64,000 nt of DNA from Nocardioides sp. L-11A (GTDB lineage Bacteria; Actinomycetota; Actinomycetes; Propionibacteriales; Nocardioidaceae): contig CP124680.1 in NCBI GenBank assembly GCA_029961745.1, forward strand, positions 3,968,001-4,032,000, given 5' to 3'. This document shows positions 15,610 to 27,592 of this stretch, one piece after another. Position 1 is the stretch's first letter, and the number at the start of each line of letters is the position of its first letter. The notes under the pieces were generated by a model. The model did not search any database. It was not told the DNA's origin and saw nothing but the letters and a program-made list of their open reading frames with translations. The translations under genes were made by a program, and so were the position numbers.

Positions 15610-16869
15610 GTGAGCACCACCCCCTCCCGCGTGTTCGCGGCCAGGCTGGTCGGGCTCCCGATCTTCGACCCCCAGGGCGACCAGGTCGGGAAGGTCCGCG
15701 ACCTGGTCGTCACGATGCGCACCGAGGGGACCCAGCCGCGGGTGCTCGGGATGGTGGCCGAGGTGTTCGGCCGACGCCGGATCTTCGTCCCGATGACGCG
15801 GGTGACGAATATCGACAGCGGCCACGTCTACACCACCGGCCTGCTCAACATGCGCCGCTTCGAGCAGCGCACCACCGAGACCCTCGTCATCGGGCAGATG
15901 CTCGACCGCACCGTGACGATCCGCGACAGCGGCGTCAGCGGCACGGTGTACGACGTCGCGATGGAGCCCGCGCGGACCCGGGACTGGGTGCTCAGCCGGG
16001 TCGCCGTGCGCGAGCCGTCCAAGGGCTTCCGCCGCCGCGGGCAGACCCACGTCGTGGAGTGGCGCGACGTGGTCGGCCTGCACCGTGCCGACGAGGCCCA
16101 GGGCGCGACCCACCTGATCGCGGCGCTCAACGAGATGCGGCCCGCCGATGCGGCGAGCATCCTGCACGACCTGCCCCCGGAGCGGCGTACCGCGGTCGCG
16201 CTGGCGCTCGACGACGAGCGGCTCGCCGACGTCCTCGAGGAGCTGCCGGAGGACGACCAGGTCGAGATCCTCGAGGGCCTCGACTCCGAGCGTGCGGCCG
16301 ACGTGCTCGAGGAGATGTCCCCCGACGACGCGGCCGACCTGGTCGCGGACCTGCCACCGGAGACCCAGGAGATCCTGCTCCAGCTGATGGAGCCCGAGGA
16401 GGCCGAGGACGTGCGGCGGCTGATGTCGTACGTCGAGAACACCGCCGGCGCGATGATGACCTCCGAACCGGTCATCCTCGGCCCCGACGCGACCATCGCC
16501 GACGCACTCGCCCACGTTCGCAACCCGGAGCTCACCCCGGCGCTCGCCGCGCTGGTCTACGTCTGCCGGCCGCCGCTGGAGACGCCCACCGGCAAGCTTC
16601 TCGGCGTCGCCCACATCCAGCGGCTGCTTCGCGAGCCGCCGTCCACGCTGGTCGCCGGCGCGCTCGACGACTCGATGGAGTGGCTGCGCCCGGAGGCGAC
16701 CATCGACGAGGTGGCGGCCCACCTGGCGACGTACAACCTGGTGGCGGCGCCGGTCGTCGACGAGGACCGCCGCCTGCTCGGCGCGGTCACGGTCGACGAC
16801 CTGCTCGACCACATGCTCCCGGCCAATTGGCGCGAGCGCGCGCGTGAGCGCGGAAGGGGTGCCCCGTGA
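15610..16869 (+). CDS. MgtE N-terminal/CBS domain protein without transporter domain
   Basis: A 419-aa soluble protein. The first about 165 residues are two PRC-barrel-like segments (VFAARLVGLPIFDPQGDQVGKVRD; LDRTVTIRDSGVSGTVYDVA). An MgtE intracellular N domain follows, with repeated helices such as DAASILHDLPPERR and DVLEELPEDDQ, then a CBS pair (AGAMMTSEPVILGPDATI; LRPEATIDEVAAHL). It ends at LDDLLDHMLPANW-like residues, with none of the membrane helices of a magnesium channel. It is therefore a regulatory or sensor form, common in actinobacteria. Start GTG 15610; the stop overlaps the DUF1003 start, so the two are coupled. Confidence 0.85.
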   Translation: MSTTPSRVFAARLVGLPIFDPQGDQVGKVRDLVVTMRTEGTQPRVLGMVAEVFGRRRIFVPMTRVTNIDSGHVYTTGLLNMRRFEQRTTETLVIGQMLDRTVTIRDSGVSGTVYDVAMEPARTRDWVLSRVAVREPSKGFRRRGQTHVVEWRDVVGLHRADEAQGATHLIAALNEMRPADAASILHDLPPERRTAVALALDDERLADVLEELPEDDQVEILEGLDSERAADVLEEMSPDDAADLVADLPPETQEILLQLMEPEEAEDVRRLMSYVENTAGAMMTSEPVILGPDATIADALAHVRNPELTPALAALVYVCRPPLETPTGKLLGVAHIQRLLREPPSTLVAGALDDSMEWLRPEATIDEVAAHLATYNLVAAPVVDEDRRLLGAVTVDDLLDHMLPANWRERARERGRGAP

Positions 16870-17399
16870 GCGACCCGCGCCGCACCCGGGAGCGGCTGGA
16901 CACCCCCCGCGAGGAGCGCCGGCAGCTGGTGCGCCGGCCGTCGTACAACGCCGACACCTTCGGCGTCTTCGCCGAGCAGTTCGCCCGGTTCATGGGCACC
17001 GCGACCTTCCTCATCTACATGACGCTGTTCGTCGTCGGCTGGATCTGCTGGAACCTGCTCGCGCCCGCGGGCCTGCGCTTCGACGACTACCCGTTCATCT
17101 TCCTGACGCTGATGCTGAGCCTGCAGGCGTCGTACGCCGCCCCGCTGATCCTGCTCGCGCAGAACCGTCAGGAGGCCCGCGACCGCGTCATCGCCGAGCA
17201 GGACCGGCAGGCCGACGCCCGGGCCCACGCCGACATGGAGTTCCTCGCCCGCGAGGTCGCGTCGCTGCGGATGGCGGTCGGCGAGGTCGCCACCCGCGAC
17301 TTCCTGCGCTCCGAGCTGCGCAACCTGCTGGCCGACCTCGACGAGCGCACGCCGTCTCACGGGGACGGCGCCGACGAGGACGCTCCGGGCGCTCCGTAG
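16866..17399 (+). CDS. DUF1003 membrane protein
   Basis: A 177-aa protein with two membrane helices (about residues 40-61 and 73-95) around the family segment FMGTATFLIYMTLFVVGWIC and YPFIFLTLMLSLQASYAAPLIL. A charged, coiled-coil-prone cytosolic tail follows. The GTG overlaps the preceding stop by 4 bp. DUF1003 genes regularly accompany MgtE-N/CBS genes in actinobacteria, which suggests joint work in divalent-cation handling, but no biochemical function is established. Confidence 0.85.
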   Translation: MSDPRRTRERLDTPREERRQLVRRPSYNADTFGVFAEQFARFMGTATFLIYMTLFVVGWICWNLLAPAGLRFDDYPFIFLTLMLSLQASYAAPLILLAQNRQEARDRVIAEQDRQADARAHADMEFLAREVASLRMAVGEVATRDFLRSELRNLLADLDERTPSHGDGADEDAPGAP

Positions 17400-17410
17400 A
17401 CTCAGGGGTT

Positions 17411-18595
17411 GTGAGCAGTACGACGCAGTCCCCGTCCGTCGAGCAGGTCATGGCCGCGCTCAGCAAGGTCAACGACCCCGAGATCAAGCGCCCGATCACC
17501 GAGCTCGGCATGGTCGAGGGGGTGGACGTCGCCGCCGGCGACGGCGGTTCGGTCGTGACGGTCAGGGCACTGCTGACCGTGGCGGGCTGTCCGCTCAAGG
17601 ACACCATCAACCGCGACGTCACCGCGGCCGTCGCCGCGCTGCCCGGCGTGACCGGTGTCGAGGTCGAGCTCGGCGTGATGAGCGCGGAGCAGCGCTCCGG
17701 CCTGCACGAGACCCTGCGCGGCGGCCAGGCGCAGCGGGAGATCCCGTTCGCCCAGCCGGGCTCGCTCACCAAGGTGTTCGCCATCGCCTCCGGCAAGGGC
17801 GGCGTCGGCAAGTCGTCGGTCACCGTCAACCTCGCCCTCGCCCTGGCCCGGTCCGGCCGCAAGGTCGGCCTGGTCGACGCCGACATCTACGGCCACTCCG
17901 TCCCCGCCATGCTCGGCGTCGCCGACGCCCGACCGACCCAGGTCGACGACCTGATCATGCCGGTGCCGACGCCGTCCGGTGTCTCGGTCATCTCGATCGG
18001 CATGCTCAAGCCGCGCCGCGACCAGGTGGTCGCGTGGCGCGGACCGATGCTCGACCGGGCCCTGGTCCAGATGCTCGCCGACGTCTACTGGGGCGACCTC
18101 GACGTCCTCCTGCTCGACCTGCCGCCGGGCACCGGCGACGTGGCCATCTCGCTGGGCCAGCACCTGCCGGGCGCCGAGGTGGTCGTGGTGACCACCCCCC
18201 AGGAGGCCGCGGCCGAGGTCGCCGAGCGGGCCGGCACGATGGCCTCGATGATGCACCAGCGCGTGGTCGGCGTCGTCGAGAACATGAGCTACCTGCCCTG
18301 CCCCCACTGCACGGCCGAGGGCAAGGATCACCAGCTCGCCATCTTCGGCACCGGCGGCGGCGACCGGGTGGCCGAGACGCTGTCCGAGCGGTTCGGGTAC
18401 GACGTACCCGTCCTCGGCCGGATCCCGATCGACATCGCGCTCCGCGAGGGCGGCGACGTCGGCAAGCCGATCGTCGAGGCCGACCCCACGGCACCGGCCG
18501 CCGCCGCCCTCCAGGCGATCGCCGACCGGCTCGACGGACGCGGCCGCGGACTGGCCGGCATGCAGCTCGGACTCACCCCGACCAGTAAGTTCTGA
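17411..18595 (+). CDS. mrp: Mrp/NBP35-family iron-sulfur carrier ATPase
   Basis: A 394-aa protein. An N-terminal MIP18/DUF59 domain (residues about 8-95, NDPEIKRPITELGMV, TVAGCPLKD) precedes a ParA/MinD-type ATPase with deviant Walker A GKGGVGKSS (about 128-136), VDADIYGHS and LLLDLPPGTGD. The CPHC pair (Cys297 and Cys300) provides the bridging cluster ligands at the dimer interface. It stores and transfers Fe-S clusters to apo-enzymes in the cytosol. GTG at 17411 lies 11 bp after the DUF1003 stop. Confidence 0.92.
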   Translation: MSSTTQSPSVEQVMAALSKVNDPEIKRPITELGMVEGVDVAAGDGGSVVTVRALLTVAGCPLKDTINRDVTAAVAALPGVTGVEVELGVMSAEQRSGLHETLRGGQAQREIPFAQPGSLTKVFAIASGKGGVGKSSVTVNLALALARSGRKVGLVDADIYGHSVPAMLGVADARPTQVDDLIMPVPTPSGVSVISIGMLKPRRDQVVAWRGPMLDRALVQMLADVYWGDLDVLLLDLPPGTGDVAISLGQHLPGAEVVVVTTPQEAAAEVAERAGTMASMMHQRVVGVVENMSYLPCPHCTAEGKDHQLAIFGTGGGDRVAETLSERFGYDVPVLGRIPIDIALREGGDVGKPIVEADPTAPAAAALQAIADRLDGRGRGLAGMQLGLTPTSKF

Positions 18596-18635
18596 CCCGC
18601 ACGCTGTCGCGACGCACGGAGGAAGGGGCTGGCGG

Positions 18636-18983
18636 GTGTTCGGTATCGGTTTCGGCGAGCTCGCGGTCATCGCCTTCCTCGCCGTGCTCGTCTTCGGCCC
18701 CGACAAGCTCCCCGACCTGGCCCGTCAGGCCGGCCGTCTGGTCCGCGACCTGCGCAAGTTCGCCAACAACGCCCGCGACGAGCTGCGCTCCGAGCTCGGT
18801 CCGGAGTACGCCGACCTCGAGCTCACCGACCTCGATCCGCGCGCCATCGTGCGCAAGCACATCGCCGAGGCGATGGCTGAGCTCGAGGAGCTCGAGGACA
18901 CCATCCGCAGCGACGACGACGCCGCGCCGGTGCGTCCGCTGGAGCCCGGCGAGCGGCCGCCGTACGACCTCGACGCGACCTGA
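18636..18983 (+). CDS. tatB: Sec-independent protein translocase TatB
   Basis: A 115-aa protein with one short N-terminal membrane helix (FGIGFGELAVIAFLAVLVFG), the PDKLPDLARQAG hinge and a long charged amphipathic helix region. It forms the TatBC receptor for twin-arginine substrates such as the PGRP amidase at 42712-43914. AGGAAGGGG precedes GTG at 18636. A location after mrp is frequent in actinobacteria. The length and the FGEL sequence favour TatB over TatA. Confidence 0.9.
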   Translation: MFGIGFGELAVIAFLAVLVFGPDKLPDLARQAGRLVRDLRKFANNARDELRSELGPEYADLELTDLDPRAIVRKHIAEAMAELEELEDTIRSDDDAAPVRPLEPGERPPYDLDAT

Positions 18984-19008
18984 TCTGGCGGAATGACTCG
19001 TCAGTAGG

Positions 19009-19036
19009 TCGCGCGGTTTGGGACCAATCCGCGCGA
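19009..19036. terminator. Bidirectional hairpin between tatB and the convergent gene
   Basis: The 13-nt arms TCGCGCGGTTTGG (19009-19021) and 19024-19036 pair with one mismatch and are followed by TTTC. The hairpin lies between the convergent stops at 18983 and 19103. Confidence 0.55.
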
Positions 19037-19102
19037 TTTCGGCCCCACGGCATGCAGTCTCTGCCCAATCGTCGGCTGATTCGGCGCGGCCGAGGAGCGA
19101 TC

Positions 19103-19639
19103 TCAGCGGCGGGATCTGGCCGCGGCGAGAGCGCTGAACGCGACCAACACGGTACGCCGGCCCTCGCCGACGACCAGCTCGCAGAAGTCCGCGCCGACCC
19201 GCGCCAGTACGCCGTCGTGGCGCGTCCCGTCGCGCAGGTGGAGCAGGCAGGGCTCCCGCGCCTCGGCGATGCGGCGCAGGGCGGAGCCGAGACCGAGACG
19301 GGTGACCGGTGACCAGGCGACGGGTGGCACCGAGCGGGCGGAGGCGCCTTCGACGGTGGCGAGCGCCGCGAGGACGACCACCCAGTCGTGGTCGCCGGAC
19401 GCGAGGAGCAGCCAGCCGTCGGCGACGCGCTCGATGGTGCCGGTCAGGGCACCGACGCCGACGACGCCCAGGGTCGCCTCCGCACCCATGCTCGCCATCA
19501 GCCGGCCGGCCAGGCCGACCTGCCGGTACTCCGCCCGGCTGCGGTCGGCCACCTCGAGGTCGCGCTCGGCGGCGAAGAGGGCCCCGGCCTGGTCCTCGAG
19601 GTCGTCGAAGAGCGCGAACAGCTCGTCCTCCCAGCCCAT
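19103..19639 (-). CDS. Hypothetical protein, predicted alpha-beta, unrecognised
   Basis: A 178-aa cytosolic protein. It starts MGWEDELFALFDDLEDQAG, an acidic helix, and continues with a predicted helix to about residue 50. A beta-rich part follows (LTGTIERVADGWLLLASGDHDWVVVL; CLLHLRDGTRHDGVLARVGADFCELVV) that resembles a small barrel of the Sm or PRC kind repeated twice. ATG at 19639 is chosen for the GAGGGTGG ribosome-binding site. It is convergent with tatB and divergent from the LysM gene. No function is assigned. Confidence 0.7.
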   Translation of the reverse strand: MGWEDELFALFDDLEDQAGALFAAERDLEVADRSRAEYRQVGLAGRLMASMGAEATLGVVGVGALTGTIERVADGWLLLASGDHDWVVVLAALATVEGASARSVPPVAWSPVTRLGLGSALRRIAEAREPCLLHLRDGTRHDGVLARVGADFCELVVGEGRRTVLVAFSALAAARSRR

Positions 19640-19684
19640 GGAGCCACCCTCGCACGGCGTCGTCCACAGACCCGCGGCGAACGG

Positions 19685-19718
19685 TTGACAACCGATTTGA
19701 ATGAACTCATTCTGAATC
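19685..19718 (+). promoter_or_regulatory. Promoter with overlapping inverted repeat upstream of the LysM gene
   Basis: TTGACA (19685-19690) and CATTCT (19708-19713) are separated by 17 bp, a sigma-70-type arrangement. AATGA and TCATT form a 2-bp-spaced palindrome inside a wider imperfect dyad (19694-19718) that covers the -10 region. A repressor site is plausible. Confidence 0.45.
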
Positions 19719-19747
19719 AAACGGAAGCAAACACAAAGGTTCTCGGG

Positions 19748-20377
19748 ATGAATCTCGTCGCTGCCGGCCGGGTGCGGATGCGCGCCGCCCTGCTCTGGCT
19801 CACCACCACCGCCGCGCTGGGCGGGCTCGGCGCGCTCGCCGCGCCCGCCGTGCGGCGGCTGGCCACCACGCCGGGGCCGTCCTTCGCCGATCTCCTCGTC
19901 CAGGCGTGCGCCGCGGTGGCCCTGGTGGCCGGTGTCGCCCTCTGGGTGCTGGCGACCGACGTCGCGAGCGGCGTGCTGCGCTCCGGCGGCGTACCGCCCG
20001 GCCGGGCCGTCGGGCCGGTCCGCCGCCTGCTGCTGGCCGCGTACGGCGTGGCCGTCCTCGCCGGCACCGCCCCCGCCTCCGCCGAGGTGCCCACCGGTCC
20101 CGACGCCCCCACCGGCGCCGCGGTGCTCGACGGGCTACCGCTGCCCGACCGGCCCCTCGACCGTCCGGCCCGAGACGGCGGTCCGGACCCGGCTGTCGTC
20201 GTCGTCCGACCCGGCGACTCCCTGTGGTCGATCGCCGCTCACCACCTGGGCCCCGGGGCGTCGCCGAGTGACCTGGCGTCGTACTGGCAGCGGGTGCAGG
20301 CACTCAATGCGGCCGCTCTCGGGCCCGACCCGGACCTCATCCACCCCGGGCAGTCGCTCCGGCTACCCCCGACCTGA
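19748..20377 (+). CDS. LysM-domain membrane protein
   Basis: A 209-aa protein with two or three hydrophobic segments in the first 125 residues (about 13-33, 48-70, 92-110), a Pro-rich linker, and a C-terminal LysM domain: VVVRPGDSLWSIAAHHLG, then YWQRVQALNAAALG, then LIHPGQSLRLP. It should bind peptidoglycan from a membrane anchor. The next gene is 50 bp downstream on the same strand. Mycobacterial relatives lie near the Rv3235 homologue, as here. Confidence 0.85.
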   Translation: MNLVAAGRVRMRAALLWLTTTAALGGLGALAAPAVRRLATTPGPSFADLLVQACAAVALVAGVALWVLATDVASGVLRSGGVPPGRAVGPVRRLLLAAYGVAVLAGTAPASAEVPTGPDAPTGAAVLDGLPLPDRPLDRPARDGGPDPAVVVVRPGDSLWSIAAHHLGPGASPSDLASYWQRVQALNAAALGPDPDLIHPGQSLRLPPT

Positions 20378-20427
20378 CCCGCTGACCCGATCCCGCCGAC
20401 CCGCCGACCCGCCACCCAGGAGGAACC

Positions 20428-20949
20428 ATGTCCGCAGCCCCGCACGAGCTGGTCGGCCTCCGGCTGGCCGTCCCGGTCAGCCCCACTCAGGGCACCCTCG
20501 CCCTGGCTCTGCTCCCCCGACAGTCCCCGCCCCGGATCCCAGGACGCGCGGCGCCGCCGGCGACGAGACCGGGCGCGGTCGTCGTCCCCATCGACCAGCG
20601 GCTGCGGCACGCGATCGAGGAGTGGACCCACCGGTTCGTGCAGGCGGCCGTCGAGATCGTCGGCGGCGACCGCCCGGTCTCCCAGCTGGTGCGTTGGACC
20701 ACCCGCGACGTGTACGCCGACCTCCACCGCCGCGCCCTCCTGGTCGCCCGCGCCGGCGGTCACCAGCCCGGCCTGGCCCGCGTGCAGCCCGTCCGGCCGC
20801 GGGTGCGAAGCGTGCACGCCTGCTTCCTCAGCGAGGTCATCGTCGAGTGCGGCGTGCATGTGCGGCACGGTGAGCGGTCGCGCGCCGTCGCGGCGCGGTT
20901 CGAGCGGCGCGACCAGCGCTGGGTGTGCACCGCGCTGGACTTCTCCTAG
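20428..20949 (+). CDS. Rv3235-family protein
   Basis: A 173-aa protein. After a Pro-rich N-terminal third it reads RLRHAIEEWTHRFVQAAVEIVGGDRPVSQLVRWTTRDVY and ends VRHGERSRAVAARFERRDQRWVCTALDF, the hallmark of the Rv3235 family found beside secA1 in actinobacteria. The sharing of the secA neighbourhood supports the call. AGGAGG precedes the ATG. No catalytic motif is visible and the function is unknown. Confidence 0.85.
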   Translation: MSAAPHELVGLRLAVPVSPTQGTLALALLPRQSPPRIPGRAAPPATRPGAVVVPIDQRLRHAIEEWTHRFVQAAVEIVGGDRPVSQLVRWTTRDVYADLHRRALLVARAGGHQPGLARVQPVRPRVRSVHACFLSEVIVECGVHVRHGERSRAVAARFERRDQRWVCTALDFS

Positions 20950-20968
20950 CCCGAGCCGGACCGACATC

Positions 20969-21058
20969 GACCCGGCGCGTTCAAACGCGCCGGGTCGGTG
21001 TGTCTCAGACGTTCAGATGCGCCGGGTCGGTGTGTCTCAGACGTTCAGATGCGCCGGG

Positions 21059-21060
<2 letters not shown>
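20969..21060. repeat. Composite 32-bp-period repeat, locus A, doubling as a terminator
   Basis: A perfect 28-bp palindrome (20969-20996, arm GACCCGGCGCGTT) is followed by two 32-bp units (20997-21028 and 21029-21060). Read on the minus strand each unit begins GACCCGGCGCATCTGAACG. The last unit runs into the secA stop: its final TC forms the first two bases of the stop codon complement. It lies between the convergent Rv3235-like and secA genes and can terminate transcription in both directions. Relatives are at 48954-49077 and 55796-55887. Confidence 0.9.
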
Positions 21061-23944
<2,884 letters not shown>

Positions 23945-23974
23945 GCGGTCACTCTACCCAGTGCCCGGAGACGG

Positions 23975-24400
23975 TCACGCACCATCTGAATCCCGGCCCT
24001 CGTCGTAGGCCGCGAACGCGGCGGCCCGCTCGTTCTCGATCTTGCGCCCCAAGCCGTAGGCGCTCCCCCAGAGCAGGGCGAAGATGCCGCCGATCACGAA
24101 CATGAGCGGGGCGAGGAAGCCGAGGGCGACGGCGCCGACCTGCAGCACGTGCCCGAGGGCGTACGCCGACTCGCGGCGCAGCATCCCGGCGACCAGGACG
24201 CACAGGACGGCCAGCCCCAGGCCGAGCGGCAGCGCGACGGCGGGCCGGATGTCGGAGATGCCGATCATCACCGGGGTGGACAGGCCGACCGCGATCGCCT
24301 CGAGGGTAAGGACGGCGGCGCACATCCCGCGGCGGGGCGACTTCTCCCGCTCGGGGTCGACCGGCGCGTCCGGTGTCGGGTGAGGGATCTCGTCGTTCAC
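23975..24400 (-). CDS. DUF4233 membrane protein
   Basis: A 141-aa protein with four membrane helices (about residues 27-48, 54-72, 80-98, 100-118) and charged ends. Its start overlaps the folC stop by 4 bp. This is the regular place of DUF4233 genes in actinobacteria, directly after folC, but no function is known. Confidence 0.85.
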   Translation of the reverse strand: MNDEIPHPTPDAPVDPEREKSPRRGMCAAVLTLEAIAVGLSTPVMIGISDIRPAVALPLGLGLAVLCVLVAGMLRRESAYALGHVLQVGAVALGFLAPLMFVIGGIFALLWGSAYGLGRKIENERAAAFAAYDEGRDSDGA

Positions 24401-25749
24401 TTGCGGCCTCCCAGCAGCAGGCGGGCCTCACCGACGGTCACGACGGAGCCGGTGACGAGGACGGCGCCCGAGCTGAGCGCGTCGCTGCCGGCCGCCTCGG
24501 CCCGGGCGGCCGCGGCGTCGATGGCGTCGGCGAGCAGGGGGACCACGCTCACCCGGTCGTCGCCGAACACCTCGCGCGCGACGACGGCGAGCTGGTCGGC
24601 GGGTAGCGCCCGCGCAGTGGCGTTCTGGGTCACGACGACGTGCGCGAGGTGCGGCTCGAAGGCGGCCAACAGGCCCTCGGCGTCCTTGTCCCCCATCACA
24701 CCGATGACGCCGATGAGCGGGTCGAACTGGAAGGAGTCCTCCAGCGCCGCCGCCGTGGCCTGCGCACCGTGCGGGTTGTGGGCCGCGTCGAGCACGATCG
24801 TGGGACTGCGGCGGATCACCTCCAGCCGGCCGGGCGAGGTGATCTCGGCGAGGGCCCCGCGGACGATGTCGTCGCCGAGCGGCTCCTCGCCACCGACGAG
24901 CGCCTCGACCGCGGCGAGGGCGGTCGCGGCGTTCTGCGCCTGGTGAGCACCGTAGAGCGGCAGGAAGAGGTCGTCGTACCGGCCGCGGAGGCCCTGGAGC
25001 GTGACGACCTGGCCGCCGACGGCGGGCGCGCGGGAGACGACGCCGAACTCCAGGCCCTCGCGGGCGACCGTGGCGCCGACCTCCGCGATCCGCTCGAGCA
25101 GGACGGCGGCGACCTCCGCGCTCTGCTGGGCGAGCACCGCGATCGAGCCGGGCTTGATGATGCCCGCCTTCTCCCGGGCGATCTCGACCGCGGTGCCGCC
25201 GAGGTAGTCGGCGTGGTCGACGGAGATCGGGGTCACGACCGCCACATCGGCGTCGATGACGTTGGTGGCGTCCCAGGAGCCGCCCATCCCGACCTCGACG
25301 ACGGCGACGTCGACCGGCGCGTCGGCGAAGGCGGCGTAGGCCATCCCGACGACGGTCTCGAAGAAGCTGAGCGGGTGGTCCTCGGCCCGGTCGACCAGAT
25401 GGGTGTACGGCGCGATGTCGTTGAACGCCCGGACGAAGGCCTCGTCGTCCAGCGGCTCGCCGTCGATGCTGATCCGCTCGCTCATCCGCTCGACGTGCGG
25501 GCTGGTGAACCGGCCGGTGCGCAGGTCGAGGGCGCGCAGCAGTGCATCGATCATCCGCGAGGTCGACGTCTTGCCGTTGGTGCCGGTGAGGTGCACCGAC
25601 CGGTAGGCGCGCTGCGGGTCGCCGAGCAGCTCGGTGAAGGCGCGGATCCGGTCGAGCGAGGGCTCCAGCCGGGTCTCGGGCCACCGGGACAGGAGGGCGT
25701 CCTCGGCCTCGGCGAAGGTCTCGGCTGGGCGCGCGTCGGGATCGTTCAT
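24397..25749 (-). CDS. folC: Bifunctional folylpolyglutamate / dihydrofolate synthase
   Basis: A 450-aa Mur-ligase-type enzyme that adds glutamate to dihydropteroate and tetrahydrofolates using ATP. It shows the P-loop HLTGTNGKTSTSRM, TSPHVERMSERI, VEVGMGGSWDATN, ISVDHADYLGGT, YGAHQAQNAATAL and VLDAAHNPHGAQA, in family order. ATG at 25749 has no ribosome-binding site but sits 10 nt after TAGACT, a possible -10, so the message may be leaderless. valS, its usual upstream partner, is absent; a secreted Ig-like gene diverges instead. Confidence 0.93.
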   Translation of the reverse strand: MNDPDARPAETFAEAEDALLSRWPETRLEPSLDRIRAFTELLGDPQRAYRSVHLTGTNGKTSTSRMIDALLRALDLRTGRFTSPHVERMSERISIDGEPLDDEAFVRAFNDIAPYTHLVDRAEDHPLSFFETVVGMAYAAFADAPVDVAVVEVGMGGSWDATNVIDADVAVVTPISVDHADYLGGTAVEIAREKAGIIKPGSIAVLAQQSAEVAAVLLERIAEVGATVAREGLEFGVVSRAPAVGGQVVTLQGLRGRYDDLFLPLYGAHQAQNAATALAAVEALVGGEEPLGDDIVRGALAEITSPGRLEVIRRSPTIVLDAAHNPHGAQATAAALEDSFQFDPLIGVIGVMGDKDAEGLLAAFEPHLAHVVVTQNATARALPADQLAVVAREVFGDDRVSVVPLLADAIDAAAARAEAAGSDALSSGAVLVTGSVVTVGEARLLLGGRK

Positions 25750-25843
25750 GGCGGGGCCGAGTCTAGGGGCGGTCGCCTCGGAGCCCGGAATGTTGGGGGT
25801 GCACCCTGACGCCGCGGGCGTCGCGGACACCGACGATGGCCGG

Positions 25844-27550
25844 ATGCGACGTGCGCTGCTGGTCCTGCTCGCCCTGGTCCTGATGTCCGCGACGGGGCCG
25901 GCCCTGGCCCGCCCGGCCCGGGCGGCGGGGACCGGATCCATCACCGGGACCGTCACCGTCCCGGCCGGGTACGACGTCCGCGGGGTCCAGGTCTTCGTCA
26001 GCACGACCGCCCACCCGACCGGCTTCGCGGCGGGCGCGGGCTCCTGGGTCGGCCCAGACGGCACGTTCGCGCTCACCGGCCTGGCTCCGGGGACCTATCA
26101 CGTCGCGTTCGGCACGTTCTGGTCGGACATGAACCCCTGCAGCTACGGCCGGGACCGCTGGTGGTCCTCCCCCGGGGTCGCGGCGGGCTCGTGCAACGGG
26201 ACGACCCTGTCGGGGGCAGGCACCGTCACGATCACCGACGGCGCGGCGACGGCGTTGGGCACGACGCCGCTGCTCACCGACTTCACTCCCCACCGGTACG
26301 GCGGTCGGGTGGTCGCCGCCCCGGGGCGCAGTGTCGCGGGCGTGCAGGTCGAGCTGTGGGCGGCCAGCGACGGTGCCTGGAACCTGCCGGCCGACTGGTA
26401 CCGCCTGGACAGCGTGCCGGTCCGGACCCTGGGCGCGGACGGCGCCTTCTCCTTCGACCTGCCGACCGTGCCCAACGGGCTCCGGCTCACGCTGCGGTTC
26501 GTCGCGCCGGGCGGCAGCGACTACGTCTTCTCCTTCGCCGACTCCGGGCTGACCGGCGCCACGACCGGCGCGGGCGGCGTGGCGTTCGGCGCCGGGTCGG
26601 TCGGGCTCACGGCACTCCCGCTGGCCGCGGCCGCCGACACCGACCTCGGGACCCGCACCCTCAAGACGGCCACGACCCACGTCAGCGGCGGGGTCACGAT
26701 CAGCGGCACGCCCGAGTGGGGGCGCACCCTGACCGCCCGCTCCGACGTCGTGTGGGGCGACGCCGGGACCGGCACGGTCCTCCAGTGGCTGCGCAACGGG
26801 GTGGTGGTCGACGGCCTGACCGGGCCCGAGCTGGTCCTTGACGGACTCGACGACGGCTGGGAGGTCGAGCTGTCGGTGCGGGCGGTGCCCGACGGCTTCC
26901 GTGCCTATCCGGGCCCGCCGATCGCGTCGGCCCCGGTGGTGGTCCGCAACACCACGCCGTTCGCCGCCGGGGCACCGCGCGTCACGGGGACGGCAGCCAC
27001 CGGCAGCGTGCTGGCCGCGTCACCCGGCCTCTGGCGCCCCTCCGTGGCGACCTACGCCCACGACTACCGGTGGCTGCGCGGCGGCACCACGATCGCGGGG
27101 GCCATCGGGCCGACGTACCGGGTGACGCCGGCGGACGTCGGTGCCCGGATCGGCGTCGAGGTGACCACGACCCGGCCGGCCGACAGCGGCCCGGGCACGC
27201 CCTGGTTCACCGGCCCCGGCGTGGCCCGCTCCGTCGAGACCGCGTCCGTGGCGGCGGGCGCGCTGCCGGCCGGCGCCGTCGCTGCGTGGCCGGCGCGGAA
27301 GGCCGGGGCGAGGGCCCGGGTCGGCAAGCGGGTCCGGGTGTCGCCGCCGGCCCTGTCCGCCGAGGCGCTCGCCCTCGGCGCGCGGGTCGGGCTGCAGTGG
27401 TACGCCGGCAAGCGGCTGCTGCCCGGGGCGACCGGTCGCACGCTGAAGGTGCGCCGGGCCTTCCGCGGGAAGGTGGTCACGGTGACCGCGACCGTGACCG
27501 CGCCGGGCTACCTGCCGCAGACCCGGACGATCCGCTTCGGGCGAGCCTGA
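25844..27550 (+). CDS. Secreted protein with carboxypeptidase-regulatory-like and Ig-like domains
   Basis: A 568-aa protein with a Sec signal peptide (LLVLLALVLMSATGPALA). Residues about 30-180 hold one or two regulatory-like beta-sandwiches (ITGTVTVPAGYDVRGVQVFV; GTYHVAFGTFW). The second half has A272-like Ig repeats with the pattern GxPxxGxxLTA ... WLRNGVVVDG and GTAATGSVLAA ... YRWLRGGTTIAGA. It ends in a Lys/Arg-rich sandwich (VRRAFRGKVVTVTATV). The CHAP protein at 44799-46214 has the same repeat type. Likely a wall or surface binding protein; no enzyme motif. The start is uncertain by a few codons. Confidence 0.7.
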   Translation: MRRALLVLLALVLMSATGPALARPARAAGTGSITGTVTVPAGYDVRGVQVFVSTTAHPTGFAAGAGSWVGPDGTFALTGLAPGTYHVAFGTFWSDMNPCSYGRDRWWSSPGVAAGSCNGTTLSGAGTVTITDGAATALGTTPLLTDFTPHRYGGRVVAAPGRSVAGVQVELWAASDGAWNLPADWYRLDSVPVRTLGADGAFSFDLPTVPNGLRLTLRFVAPGGSDYVFSFADSGLTGATTGAGGVAFGAGSVGLTALPLAAAADTDLGTRTLKTATTHVSGGVTISGTPEWGRTLTARSDVVWGDAGTGTVLQWLRNGVVVDGLTGPELVLDGLDDGWEVELSVRAVPDGFRAYPGPPIASAPVVVRNTTPFAAGAPRVTGTAATGSVLAASPGLWRPSVATYAHDYRWLRGGTTIAGAIGPTYRVTPADVGARIGVEVTTTRPADSGPGTPWFTGPGVARSVETASVAAGALPAGAVAAWPARKAGARARVGKRVRVSPPALSAEALALGARVGLQWYAGKRLLPGATGRTLKVRRAFRGKVVTVTATVTAPGYLPQTRTIRFGRA

Positions 27551-27592
27551 GCCTGTCCGGTCCTCTATCGTGGCCGCCCGGGAGGAGGCGGC

